Assembly (NCBI GenBank): GCA_007570785.1
Contig: ML664199.1
Coordinates: 20,406,597 to 20,470,596, forward strand
Origin: Antilocapra americana
Lineage: Eukaryota > Chordata > Mammalia > Artiodactyla > Antilocapridae
DNA: 64,000 nt
Direction: 5' to 3'
The stretch's first letter is position 1. Every line of letters begins with the position of its first letter. The position numbers and the translations under genes were made by a program. The notes below the pieces were generated by a model. That model searched no databases. It was not told the DNA's origin and saw only the letters and a list, made by a program, of their open reading frames with translations. Below, piece after piece: positions 46,001-57,390 of the stretch.

Positions 46001-46369
46001 ATAAGTGCGCTGGGTTATTTACCAAGTTAGGCCATTCATGAGAACAAATAAGTTAATTACAAAAAGTCCCTCAATAATGTTACTTCCAAAGTAACTGGGT
46101 TTAAAAATAAAAAGTTGCCTACATTAGGCTTCATTATACTGTAAAAGAACTAGTGAGTGAAAAACTCTAGAATTATTATGTTTACATTAAGGAAAATTAG
46201 GCAAGATGCCTATCTTCTTAACTTCATATTCATTTAATGGACATTCATTCTTCATCTTTTCTCTTCAGTTACAGAAATACTTAAAAGGCATTATAACAGG
46301 TTCATTTTAATAAGAGAGAGGACAATCATATAGAAAATGGCTAAATTATTCTCAGTTAGGGTTTCACTG

Positions 46370-46394
46370 TTTATTTATTTATTTATTTATTTTT
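46370..46394. repeat. (TTTA)n microsatellite
   Basis: About six TTTA units. Confidence 0.9.
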
Positions 46395-47427
46395 CCCTCA
46401 GGCTTTGGGGACATTAAGGCCATGTTATAAATCCTGGTCACTGCTTTTTCTAAAGAGCAAAAATGAGAGTTTATTAGCATCTCAGTGGTTGCCTCAATAA
46501 TGACAAAACAGTTGCTCATTACTGCTCATTAGTTTCATATTAGATTCATTTGCAGTAGCAATATATCTTCTATTCATACTCGATTGCAAAACACCCGATA
46601 TGATTTGACACCTGCTGTACAATAGAATTCATTAGATAGTAATAACATAAATAGAAATTCAGGAGCTGGACTTCTATTTGCCTCTCTGATGACTCTGTAC
46701 AGGAAAAGGCCTCTGAAATCATCTAGGCTAAAATAAGATAAATATGCACAGCAGATAATCAAGGTTTTCAAATATCGAATTTTTTTGTCTACAACAATGT
46801 TCTGTAACACAATATAATATTTTAATGAGTGACATAATTTCCAAAATAATAAAGCATCCCTACTATACAGATGAAACGTTATTTTAAAAACCATATTAAA
46901 TAAAAAACAAGCCTAAGATTTTTTTAAATCACAAAATAGACCAAATTTGTTTTTAAACACTTCATATTTTTAATACATTTATGCTCTAATTCATGGGAAG
47001 GAATCAGGTTTCAAACTGTACCTAATCATTAATTCTGATATTCAATTATGTTTGTTTACTTGAATTCTTGTGACTATTGCTACATGTTGCTGAATATAAT
47101 AAAAGAAGAGGATTTCAAATAGTATTCTTTGTTTAGATTCATGTCCTCTAAATCACCCAAGTGCAACACAGAAATTCAAAATGAATGACTACTCTTGCTC
47201 ACCAGAAATGTTTTAGGGAAATCTAAAGTGCTCTGCTTCAGATAAGAAAGTCAATTAACTTTTTTATATTTCCATTTCCATTTCCTCCTCTGAAGGAGGA
47301 GCTGAATTTGGATAGGTAGAAACTGGGGAACAAATATTTTAGAGAAGAGAAAAGAACTGCCCTGTTTAGAAGTAGAAATGAGCACAGGAAATACTGATGA
47401 TGCCTACAATAGCTATTTTACTATATA

Positions 47428-47506
47428 TTGGGTTGGCCAAAAACTTCATTTGAGTTTTCATATGCTGTTACAGAAAAAACCCGAAAGACCTTTTTAGCCA
47501 ACCAAA
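47428..47506 (+). mobile_element. Miniature Mariner element (79 bp)
   Basis: TTGGGTTGGCCAAAAAC at the left and its near complement GACCTTTTTAGCCAACCAA at the right are joined with almost no interior and flanked by TA. It is a Mariner reduced to its terminal repeats. The same terminal motif ends the full-length copy at 50334-51836. Confidence 0.88.
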
Positions 47507-47857
47507 TATTTAAAGCTTGTAAATAAGATATTTTCATATATATGCTGCATCTTTTCAGACATAAGAAAAAATTTTTAAAAGTCACATTCCTAAAATATGT
47601 GTCATGAGTCAGGAATAAGTCATAACTTATTCTGTCCTATTTCACGACCATTTTTTTAGGTATTCACACTATTCCAGAGGTTATGAGGCCATGATATTCA
47701 TACATTTTGCGAGTAGAATTTAACAACACTTTGCCATTTCCATCACATTATAAACTCCAAAGAATCTCAATATTGGCCAACTTTTTGGCCAACCGAATAT
47801 TTAAAGTTTTTAAATAAAGTATTTTCACATATAGACTGCCTTTTTTCAGACATCAGA
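47489..47857. repeat. Direct duplication beginning in the Mariner terminal repeat
   Basis: 47489-47567 (Mariner right end plus adjoining DNA) and 47780-47857 are copies at about 85% by eye. 212 bp of unrelated sequence lies between them. The second copy has no left Mariner end. Confidence 0.85.
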
Positions 47858-49023
47858 ATATGTTGGTCCCCTTTATTCAGGGTTTTGTATTTCATAATTT
47901 TAATTACCTGCTGTCAACCATGGTCCAAAAATGTTATTTTATTCTTTCATATTCCTCAATAATGATTGATTTTCTTCAATTTTATCTCTTATAAAAAAAC
48001 TAATACTCAAAGCAAAGAGTAGAAATGTTTCTAACTCTTTTATATACGTGGTTGTATTAGTTAAGTTTTAATAGGCTACATAAATAAAACTTCTCTTAGA
48101 TAAATATTTACCTAGGTTCTTTCACTGAATCAGACAAAGAATCCAAACATTTTGCTTTGTGAAATATCAAAAATTTTGAAGTTGATCAGGAAGTGTAGAG
48201 ACATAAACTTCCAGTCCAGTAGAAGACCATTTTTAAAACTGTATAAGTAATAGTCTATCATATTCTCAGCAGTCACAGTGAATGTAGAGACTTAAAGACT
48301 AGCTAGCTAGCCACTATTCTGATTCCAGAGGCCAGTTAGTTGACCATTTAGTCTACTTTCACAGTTTAAAAGCAAAGAAATGCTAAAATATTCAGGCATT
48401 AACATTCATGCGATGAAGATTTGCAATTTTACTGATCATCTAGAAAGTATTCATCAAGAATTGTCAAATACAGTCTTTTGTTTGATATGTCTTTATAAAT
48501 TAGCTTGGTCAGTATGTAGGGATTTAGATGCAAAAACTCTTTGCAAGGAAACCAGGCTTACATGGGGATTAATTTATTAAAAGAAAAAATATCTAAGAAA
48601 ATAAAGCTATTAATACATTAAAAAATCATCAAAATGGATTGCTTTTCTTTAAAAATTATTGATTTCTTTTTTTCAAAAACAATGTAAGCTCATAGCAGAA
48701 AATTTGAAAAATTTAGAAAGGGCACAGATTAAAATTAAAATAATTTCATATTCCAATATGAAATATTGGAATTTATAAATACTTTTTAGAAAGCATTTAC
48801 TTTTTGATACATTTATTTCTAGTCTTCCAAATATTAATTTGGTTTACAAAATAGGGATTATATTGGGTACTCTTTTTAATAATAGGATAATTAAATGTAA
48901 AACGTCAATAAGTGAAGTAAAGAGCAATTTAGGCCTAACTGAATAAAAGTTAAGATGCAAAATAAATCTGATGAAATCATATAAAAAAGTCTAGTAAGAA
49001 GAAAAAGTATAAGACATGATGTT
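47858..49023. other. Non-coding sequence, no recognised feature
   Basis: AT-rich. No gene or confident repeat. Confidence 0.45.
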
Positions 49024-49032
49024 ATGGGAGAA

Positions 49033-49245
49033 TGGCATTGAAACATGTTAATTGTCATATGTGAAATCAATCGCCAGCCCAGGGCTGATGCTCGGGGCTG
49101 GTGCACCGAGATGACCCAGGGGGAGGGAATCGGGAGGGAGGAGGGAGGGGGGTTCTGGAGGGGGAGCATATGTAAACCCATGGCAGTTTCATGTCAATGT
49201 ATGGCAAAACCAACACAACAAAGTAAAGAAAATTTTAAAAAAAAA
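49033..49245 (+). mobile_element. Young L1 3' UTR, strongly 5'-truncated
   Basis: 'ggcattgaaacatgttaatt', 'gaaatcaatcgccagcccag', the G-rich 'gggaatcgggagggaggagg' block and 'aaccaacacaacaaagtaaa' plus poly-A: the same 3' UTR as the copies at 4014 and 16723. ATGGGAGAA at 49024-49032 and 49246-49254 is the probable TSD. L1 itself has this word at that place, so the 5' junction is ambiguous. Confidence 0.92.
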
Positions 49246-49414
49246 ATGGGAGAACAATTGAAAATGTTGGTAACAACATTCAAAAAGATAAAAATGTAAA
49301 CATTCTTCCAGTGTTGTTTTAAACATCAAAACTCAGATTAAGAATATCAGTCAATCTTAAACACTTAAAATTCTTAGACACAATTGTATATTAATACATC
49401 TTAAGTAAATAAAG

Positions 49415-49616
49415 TGAGTGAGTGAAGTGAAGGTCGCTCAGTCATGTCCAACTCTTTGTAACCCCATGGACTGTATATCCATGGAATTTTCCAGGCAAGA
49501 ATACTTGAGTGGGTAGCCTCTCCCTTCTCCAGGGGATCTTCCTGACCCAGGGATTGAACCCAGGTCTCTCACATTGTGGACAGATTCTTGACCAGTTGAG
49601 CTACAAAGGGACAACA
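49415..49616 (-). mobile_element. Bov-tA SINE
   Basis: Reverse BovA body ('ggtcgctcagtcatgtccaa') and tRNA head. TAAATAAAG (49406-49414) and TACATAAAG (49617-49625) may be the TSD. Confidence 0.92.
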
Positions 49617-49625
49617 TACATAAAG

Positions 49626-50331
49626 CAAAGATTTCAAAATTTTCTGGCAATGGTGTTACTATAAAAAAAAAATTGAGTAGAGAATCCTATTTCCAATAAT
49701 TGGGAACTTGGAAATTTTGACCAGTCTTCCTCTGAGAACTAGGAAATTTGAATAACAACAAAAAAATTGTTTCAAATCATTAGAAGATAACAGACATTGA
49801 AAATCTATGTATCTAAGATAGAAAATGAAAAAGAAACTCAGAATGTGGAACCAGGAATTTGACTGCTTTCTCCTTAAAAACTTATACTGATTCTGGAAAA
49901 TCTAATCCACCTGAGAAACTGAGCAGAGATTTCATTGGACTCATGAAGACAGAGAAAAATTAGCATGTGTAGTCTGCAAAAATATGGAAGCTGGGGGAGC
50001 TATGGCATGGAAACACTATTGGGCTACAAACAAGGAGTAAGGGTGAACCAGACAGACCTTTCTTTGTAGAGACTGAAGCTTAGCTTTGAATAAAACTAAT
50101 ATTTGATTGATTTAAGGTAATCAGGAATTGTTGATTGTTTCTACTACCTTTCCCACAAGAAGCAAATATAAATTATCTATGGATGGCAACATCATCCTAT
50201 ATCTCAGGTATCTTAATATCTGTCACTCAATCAATAAAAAGCATATATACAAAGAAAAAAGATAAAGTGACCTAAACTAAAAGAACCAATAAGCACTAAG
50301 TATTAGTAAACATTGATTTCTTTCTTATTTT
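49626..50331. other. Non-coding sequence, no recognised feature
   Basis: No gene or repeat recognised up to the Mariner TA target at 50332-50333. Confidence 0.45.
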
Positions 50332-50561
50332 TATTGGGTAGGCCAAAGGTTTGTTTGGTTTTTTGCAAGAGATGGCTCTAGCCTTTAGTCATTTTTAACT
50401 TTATTTGAAACAACTTTGTTAAATTGTATTGTGGCAGCTGTCATATTAACATGCATTTTAAAAAACTTACCAGAATTGGTGAATCTTTGCATGGACATTT
50501 TAATACTGAAGATGGAAAAAAAAAAAAAACAGCTAGTCTTTAAGTATATGATGCTTTGTTA

Positions 50562-50785
50562 GGGCTCCCCAGGTGGCTCAGTGGTAAATAATCCGCCTGC
50601 TAATGCAGTAGGTGCAAGAGACTCAGGTTTGATCCTTGGGTTGGGAAGACACCCCAGAGAAGGAAATTGGCAACCCACTCCAGTATTCTTGCCTGGAAAA
50701 TTCCATGAACAGAGGAGCCTGGTGGGCTACAGTCCATGGGGTCACAAAGAGTCAGACACAACTGAGCAACTGAGCACAATCACAT
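50562..50785 (+). mobile_element. Bov-tA SINE nested in Mariner
   Basis: Complete tRNA head 'gggctccccaggtggctcag' and BovA body. ATGCTTTGTTA (50551-50561) and ATGCTTAATTA (50786-50796) are a plausible diverged TSD. Confidence 0.93.
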
Positions 50786-50799
50786 ATGCTTAATTATTT

Positions 50800-51770
50800 C
50801 AAGAAAGGTAAAAATACAACTGAAACACACACACGCACACAAATGATTTTGATTTGTGCAATGTATGAAGAAAATGCTCTGACCAGTTGAATATATCAAA
50901 AGTTGTTTGCAAAGTTTCGTGCCTGAGGTTTCTCACCGGACAATACTCCTTGGTCAGGTAGAGCAGTTGAAATCGATGGCAATCGTATTGAGACATTAAC
51001 TGAGAACGATCAATGTTACACCACACAGAAGATAGCCAACATACTCAGAATATCCAAATCAGGTGGTGAAAATCATTTGCACCAGCTTGATTATATTAAT
51101 CGTTTTGATGTTTGGATTCTATGTAAGTTAAGCAAGGGGGGAGAAAACCTTTTTGACTGTATTTCTACAGGCAATTTTCTACTTAAATGTAATGAAGATG
51201 ATGTTCTACTTTTAAAACAAATTGTGATGGGGAATGATAAGTGGATATAGCACAATAATGTGGAATGCAAGAAATCATGGGGCAGGTGAAATGAATCACC
51301 ACCAACCACACCAAAGAAGGTGATGTATGTATATGGTGGGATTGGAAGGGAGTTCTCTATTATCAGTTCCTTCCAGAAAACTAGGCTGTTAATTCCAACA
51401 AGTACTGCTTCAAGTTGAGATCAACTGAAATCAGCCATGGATAAAAGATTACATATTTAGTCCACAAAAAATGCATAATCTTCCATCAAGGAGACCACAT
51501 ATTTCTTTGATGACCAGGCGAAAACTGTTACAGCTGACTGGGAAGTTCTGATTCTTCAGCCATATTCACCAGACATTGCACCTTCAGATAGCCATTTATT
51601 TCAGCCTTTACAAAATTCTCTTAATGAAAAAAGTTTCAATTCCCTGGAAGACTGTAAAAGGAAGTTGGTACAATTCTTTGTTCAAAAAGAGCTAATGTTT
51701 TGGGAAGGTGGAATTATAAAGTTGTCTGGAAAAATGGCAAAAGGTAGTGAAACAAAATGGTGAATATGGT
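50800..51770 (+). pseudogene. Mariner transposase pseudogene
   Basis: Cut-and-paste transposase of the DDD family. Readable in pieces: the DNA-binding helix-turn-helix region 'ENDQCYTTQKIANILRISKS' then 'HLHQLDYINRFDVW' (50985-51120); 'QIVMGNDKWI' near 51232, where the family GDE catalytic Asp is Asn; 'WWDWKGVLYYQFLPE' (51345-51380); a frameshift at the second Asp box ('HQGDHI' near 51486); and an intact third Asp in 'YSPDIAPSD' (51563-51590). It ends in 'NSLEDCKRKLVQFF' and 'GSETKW'. Against related copies remembered, about 18 bp seem lost near 51313. Not functional. Confidence 0.9.
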
Positions 51771-51838
51771 GATCTATTAAAAAAAATTATCTTTTGTTTT
51801 TACTTAAAAACCAAAGGAAATTTTTTGCCAACCCAGTA

Positions 51839-52397
51839 GTTTAAAAATAATATAATTAATAGATCTATTTTGTCTTCTTATACCTGATCACTTTGTTTTC
51901 ACACCACCTGTGATGTTCACACCTTGAATTATATACATATTTTATTTAATTTCTAATTTGATGTTCTGCTGTGTCCATTTTGATCATTCTGCTCTTTGTA
52001 TGTCATCTATTATTTCAGACTATTCCAGTTTCATTTTATTCCTAAAGCCCATATTTTATTGAAATTGTAAAGAGTACAACATAGCTGCTAATTTTTTTTC
52101 CTAAGGTAAGTAGGGTGTAGATATGCATTGACTAATGAGATTATGCTTCGTTGATTCCTCATGTTGATTTTTTTTCTGGATATCTCATTCTTTAATGAGG
52201 AGCAACCAGTATATCCAGGCCTACATGTTGTAAACTAACAAGGTGAATATGCATTCCAAATTTTCTTCTACTCAGTGTCCACTGGGATACTGACAAAATT
52301 TTCCTCTCTTACATTAATCTGGAGAACAATACGTGTATACTCTCAAATTTATGGTTTCTGGTTAATGCTTATTTGGTGCAACTGAGACAGAATTGCT
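51839..52397. other. Non-coding sequence, no recognised feature
   Basis: T-rich sequence between Mariner and the next BovB. Confidence 0.45.
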
Positions 52398-52408
52398 TTA
52401 TCCCCACT

Positions 52409-53581
52409 GTTATTGTTGACTCGCTCAGTTGTGTCTGACTCTTTGCGACTCCATGGACTGCAGCTGCCAGGCTTCCCTGTCCTACACTATCTCCTGGAGT
52501 TTGTTCAGATTCATGTCCACTGAGTCGATGATGCCATCCAACCATCTCATCCTCTGCTGTGCCCTTTTTCTCCTGCCTTCAATCTTTCCCAGCATCAGAG
52601 TCTTTGTCAGTGAGTCAGCTCTTCACATCAGGTGGCCAAACTGTAGAAACTTCAGCTTCAGCATCAGTCCTTCCAGTGAATATTTCCTTTATGATTGACC
52701 AATGTCCTTGCAGTCCAAGGGACTCTCAAGAGTCTTCTCGAGCATCACAGTTCAAAAGCATCAATTCTTTGGCACTCATTCAGCCTTTTTTATGGTCCAA
52801 CTCTCACATCCATATATGACTACTGGAAAAACCATAGTTTTGACTGTATAGACACTGGTTGGCAAAGTGATATCTCTGCTTTTTAATATGCTATCTGGGT
52901 TTGTCACAGCATCTCTTCCAAGGAAGGAGCAAACATCTTTTAATTTCATGGCAGCAGTCACCATCCACAGTGATTTTTGGAGGCCAAGAAAATAAAATCT
53001 GTCATCGTTTCCATTGTTTCCCCATCTATTTGCCATGAAGTGATAGGACCAGATGCCATCATCTTAGTTTTTTGAATGTTGAGTTTTAAGCCAACTTTTT
53101 CACACTCTTCTTTCACCTTCATCAAGAGGCTCTTTATTTCCTCTTTGCTTTATGCCATTAGGGTGGTGTTATCTGCATATCTGAGGTTATTAATATTTCT
53201 CCCGGCAATGTTGATTCCAGCTTGTGCTTCTTCCAGCCCAGCATTTCTCATGATGTACTCTGCATATAAGTTAAATAAGCTGGGTGACAATATACAGCCT
53301 TGATGTACTCTTTCCCAATTTTGAAACAGTCCATTATTCCATATCCAATCCTAATTGTTGCTTCTTGATCAGCATACAGGTTTCTCGGGAGGCGAAGGTA
53401 GTCTTGTATTCCTATCTCTTTAAGAATTTTCCACAGTTTTTTGTGATCCACATAGTCAAAGGCTTTAGTGTAGTCAATAAAGCAAAAGTAGATGTTTTTC
53501 TGGAATTCTCTTGCTTTTTCTATGATCCAGCAGATGTTGGGAATTTGATTTCTGGTTCCTCTGCATTTCCTCTGGTTCCTC
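52409..53581 (-). mobile_element. BovB LINE, 5'-truncated, with 11-bp target-site duplication
   Basis: From the 3' end at 52409 to an RT segment ending near 53581. TTATCCCCACT (52398-52408) and TTATCTCCACT (53582-53592) flank it. On the minus strand the catalytic box near 53180 reads YADN (codon AAC) and the surrounding frames are broken ('NKLWKIL' region at 53248-53451 has frameshifts). Confidence 0.94.
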
Positions 53582-53644
53582 TTATCTCCACTACCTGATT
53601 CCTTTACAATGAGAGGTCAGTCTGGTGTATTGTTAAAAGCATAG

Positions 53645-53810
53645 TATCTTGAAACATATCAGTCAGGTTCAAACCCAGCTCTGCAACCTATTGGAGATAT
53701 GACCTTGGGTAAATCACTTAGCTTGTCTCTGCTTTAATTAGCATATCTCTAATATAGAGATGATAATCCTTACCTCACAGTGCTGCTATAATTCTGTGGC
53801 AAATGAGTGT
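53645..53810 (+). mobile_element. MIR SINE
   Basis: 'ggttcaaacccagctctgca', 'atgaccttgggtaaatcact' and 'gatgataatccttacctcac' in MIR order. Confidence 0.88.
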
Positions 53811-53854
53811 GACTGCTTATTAATTTATGTTTGGGTCTTTCTTTAATATTTGTT

Positions 53855-54124
53855 TAAATTTATTTTTAATTGAAAGATAATTGCTTTACAATGTTGTGTT
53901 GATTTTTGCTGTACAACAGCATGAATCGTCCATAGGTATGTGTATATCCCCTACCTCTTTATCTTCCCTCCTACCTCCCCACCCCTCTAGATCATCATAG
54001 AGCACTGGGCTAAGCTCCCCTGTTATGTAGCAACTTCCCACTAACTATCTATTTCACACATGGCAGTGTGTATATGTCAATGCTACTCTCAATTCATCTC
54101 GCCCTCTCCTTCTCCTGCTTGCCA
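53855..54124 (-). mobile_element. Old L1 3' UTR
   Basis: 'attgctttacaatgttgtgt', 'gatttttgctgtacaacagc', 'atcatcatagagcactgggc' and 'catggcagtgtgtatatgtc': reverse old L1 3' UTR, related to 12465-13060. Confidence 0.85.
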
Positions 54125-54489
54125 GATGAAAATTTTCTATTTCTACTCTCACTTACAGCTAATTTAATATCCAGGCATTATAGGCTTCACCTGTCCCTAT
54201 TCACCTCTGTCTAGTTTACATACTATGACTTCCAGACACTCAACTGATAAGGAAATTTAATGTTGGTCAATTTTGTTTGCCGCAGCCAGGGGAATAATTA
54301 CTGCTCTTTGTGGTTGAACACAGGCTTCCATTTCTGATATAGCAACGGGGAATAGGGACTCACTCTGATCTACTATCTGCCTGTCCATGCAACAGTTTTG
54401 GGGGCCCAGGCATGAGTGCCATCCTTCTCAATCTGATACTTTTGCAAAATTAATACTTTTAGTTTGGCAACTCTGTGTATCCCTCCCCC
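54125..54489. other. Non-coding sequence, no recognised feature
   Basis: No gene or confident repeat. Confidence 0.4.
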
Positions 54490-54610
54490 TCATAGAACAT
54501 TTTATTTTATGACCTCACTTTATAAAGATGAAAGAACTGAGGCTCAGAGAAACAGCATCACCAAGCTAGTAAATGGATGAGCTAGACTTATTTTACACTC
54601 CATCATATTA
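54490..54610 (-). mobile_element. MIR SINE fragment
   Basis: 'gaaagaactgaggctcagag' and 'ccaagctagtaaatggatga' are the antisense MIR core. Confidence 0.8.
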
Positions 54611-54739
54611 CAAAAGATTCCTCTCTCTACCCTCAAACAACTTTTGTTGTTCCCTACCTCATTAATGACGCCACTATTTCTCTAGTTTTGTGGACTAAAT
54701 TTCTGAGTTTGCCTTAACACTTCCTGGTCCCTCATCATC

Positions 54740-55215
54740 GCTCATGTCCCGTTCATTTTCCACTCCTGTTTATTTCACTTCTGAAATAGAACTAAAACCA
54801 TCTACTTCTCTTCCTTTCTACCTCCACAATATCAGTGCATGTAGACATTATTTTTCCTGGGACCCCTTCCTTAGGCTCACCCACATTCACTCTGATGCTC
54901 CCCAATCTATCCTCCAGGATGCTGTCAATGTAGTTTTTCTGATTGTTGAAAGCTCTCAGACACAGTCTGGCCATTTCCTACCCCTCCCAACACTGACTCA
55001 CATCCTTTGCAACTACCTCTCTGTTTAAGCATCCTTTTCTTGAGGAAGTTTTCTCCGACTTCCCTTGATTACCTGAATCCTTGCAGGTTAATTGTGTCTT
55101 GTCTACCTCTACCCAGAGTGATATCTCTAAAAAGACAGGGAATTTTCTCTATATGTTTACCTAAAACAGTGTCTGGCCCAGAATAGGCCCTCAAATAAGT
55201 ATTTAACACATTATT
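54740..55215 (+). mobile_element. L2 LINE 3' region
   Basis: 'ttcttgaggaagttttctcc', 'gacagggaattttctctata', 'aaacagtgtctggcccagaa' and 'taggccctcaaataagtatt' follow the L2 3' end. 55040-55215 is secure; the part before is probable. Confidence 0.75.
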
Positions 55216-55910
55216 CACTTTATAGTAAAATTGCAACTCTACAAATGTTCCTATGTTCTCAGAGGCTTTTCAGTGGGGAGCTTTATCAGACAAAGCTTAG
55301 CTGGCCACCGTAGCTTGGGAGCCAAGTGCATTATTTTAAGAGCCAATCATTTGGACTTTCTGCAATACATATCAGATTTTTAAAATATATATATTTAACA
55401 GCCCAGAGCAACTTTTCTTTGGTAGTGTCAGAAAAGACAATGGAAGTCACTGAATTTGCATTAGGAGCACCAACTTTCCCTCAAACAATAGCTGCCTTAG
55501 GGCAAGGGCAAACCTTCAGCAATGCTGGCTAGACTGGGTTGAAAACTGGATTGGTCATAGACCCTGCTCTAGATATACCATCGAATGAAATTGGTTTTGG
55601 TTACTAATATTCATGGCATTCCTTTTAGGTTTTTTTCCCCAATTCTTTTCAGTTCTAAAGTTCTTACTCTATTTATGACGATTTCAACTGTCAGTCAAAA
55701 AACTTCTATCCAAAACTGCTAGCTGAGAAGATACTTGAATTGTAATTTCTATTAAGTATTATAAATAATGACAGTGTCATTCATCTAATAAAATATATTA
55801 AATCATGGAAGAAATACACAAAATGTGTCTGGTGTGTTTTTCCTCCTGATGAATTTTTTCCCTGCCTAATAATAGTCCTTAAATTGTTAAGATGGTAAGA
55901 GATGTTCAAA
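55216..55910. other. Non-coding sequence, no recognised feature
   Basis: AT-rich. No supportable gene or repeat. Confidence 0.4.
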
Positions 55911-56120
55911 AGTGAAAGTGAAGTAGCTCGGTTGTGTCCGACTCTTTGTGACCCCATGGACTGTAGCCTACCAGGCTGCTCTGTCCATGGGATTTTCCAG
56001 GCAGGAGTACTGGAGTAGATTGCCATTTCCTTCTCCAGGGGATCTTCCCAACCCAGGGATTGAACCCAGGTCTCCAGCATTGCAGGCAGACGCTTTACCA
56101 TCTGAGCCACCAGGAAAGCC
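55911..56120 (-). mobile_element. Bov-tA SINE
   Basis: Reverse BovA body ('gctcggttgtgtccgactct') and tRNA head ('tgagccaccaggaaagcc'). AAGAGA...TGTTCA occurs on both sides (55898-55909, 56122-56137) with a spacing difference. Confidence 0.94.
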
Positions 56121-56289
56121 CAAGAGACATATGTTCATGGCATTTACTCCTCCTGACTTTTCATTTTTGGGTCTTGTTAATATACTGGGAGATTAAAACG
56201 AGTTCCACAAAATGAAATTGTTACCAGTTGAAATCCAGGGGTTCTCATTGTTATGCCACAAATTGAAATTCATAAAATCATTTGCTATT

Positions 56290-56679
56290 CAGTTCAGTTC
56301 AGTTCAGTAGCTCAGTAGTGTCCGACTCTTTGCAACCCATGAGCCACAGCACTCCAGGCCTCCCTGTGCATCACCAACTCCCTGTGTTTACCCAAACTCA
56401 TGTCCATTGAGTTGGTGATACCACCCCACNNNNNNNNNNGTGGCCAAAATATTGGAGTTTCAGCTTCAGCATCAGTCCTTCCAATGAATATTCAGGACTA
56501 ATTTCCTTTAGGATGGACTGGTTGGATCTCCTTGCAGTCCAAGGGACTCTCAAGAGTCTTCTCCAACACCACAGTTCAAAAGCATCAATTCTTCGGTTCT
56601 CAGCTTTCTTTATAGTCCAATTCTCACATCTATACATGACTACTGGAAAAACCATAGCCTTGACTAAACAGACCTTTAA
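56290..56679 (-). mobile_element. BovB LINE 3' fragment spanning an assembly gap
   Basis: Starts with the terminal CAGTTCAGTTCAGTTCAG repeat and runs to 'ccttgactaaacagaccttt'. A 10-N gap replaces the segment expected between 'gagttggtgata' and 'gtggccaaaatattgg'. TGCTATT at 56283-56289 and 56680-56686 may be the TSD. Confidence 0.92.
56430..56439. other. Assembly gap (10 N)
   Basis: Ten N. By comparison with other BovB copies here, roughly 100 bp of BovB is missing at this point, so 10 is probably a placeholder. Confidence 0.95.
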
Positions 56680-56869
56680 TGCTATTATCTGAACTGAATA
56701 ACACTTACTATATGGAAAGCAATATCTGCATATGTCATTTTCCAAAAACAATTCTCTAAATCTCTGCTACCAGCTGGGTATTCTACAATTCATTCATATT
56801 CTGACACTAAGTACCCAGAGTTAGCATCAGACTCCATAGATATAAGGGCTCAATCACATAAGACCGCAT

Positions 56870-57390
56870 TCACTTCAGACACCAGTCACAATTCCTGGGT
56901 CCTACACTTCTGTCAGACTTGTCTAAAATTCAGGAGCTCCCACAACCTACCCCTACCCTCAGCTTCAGTAATTATTAATAGAGCAATTCATAGCACTCAG
57001 AAAAATCACTGTACCTGGATTATTGGTTTATTGTAAAGTTTACAACTCAACCAAATGGTTAAGATGCGTGGGGCATGTTACTAGGAGGAAGGGGCAGAGC
57101 TTTCAGGCCTTCTCCAGGAAAGCCACCCTCCCAGCACATTGAGGCATTTACCAGCATAAAGCTCCCTGAATCTCACTGATTTTCAAGGTGATCACTGGTG
57201 ATTAAACTCTATTCCCAGCCACTTTCTCCTACAAGTGTGGCCAGTTTCTCCCTTGAAATTATCTAAAGGGCCACCTTGAGTCACCTCTTGAACATAAACT
57301 CATAGTGGAAAAAGTTCATTTCTACGAACAACAGAAGACACTCCATCACTCAGGAAATTCCAAGGTTTTTTAGGAGTTCTGTGACACAAA
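56870..57390. repeat. Old unassigned mammalian interspersed repeat
   Basis: 'caattcatagcactcag', 'tggattattggtttattgta', 'ggtgatcactggtgattaaa' and 'tcaggaaattccaaggtttt' belong, from memory, to one widespread repeat. 56980-57080 resembles 6310-6440. Confidence 0.4.

Larger units (their letters stand above)
43951..47425. other. Large repeat-poor non-coding stretch
   Basis: 3.4 kb with no recent transposon and no coding frame. It holds only a possible L2 piece (45905-46000) and a (TTTA)n tract. 46400-46920 is rich in TAAT/ATTA-type words. Confidence 0.45.
50334..51836 (+). mobile_element. Full-length Mariner DNA transposon, inactive, with nested SINE
   Basis: Left terminal repeat TTGGGTAGGCCAAAGG at 50334, right terminal repeat TTTTTTGCCAACCCAG ending at 51836, with TA at 50332-50333 and 51837-51838. 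Without the Bov-tA at 50562-50785 it is about 1.28 kb, the usual full Mariner length. It carries one transposase frame, badly decayed. Confidence 0.95.
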
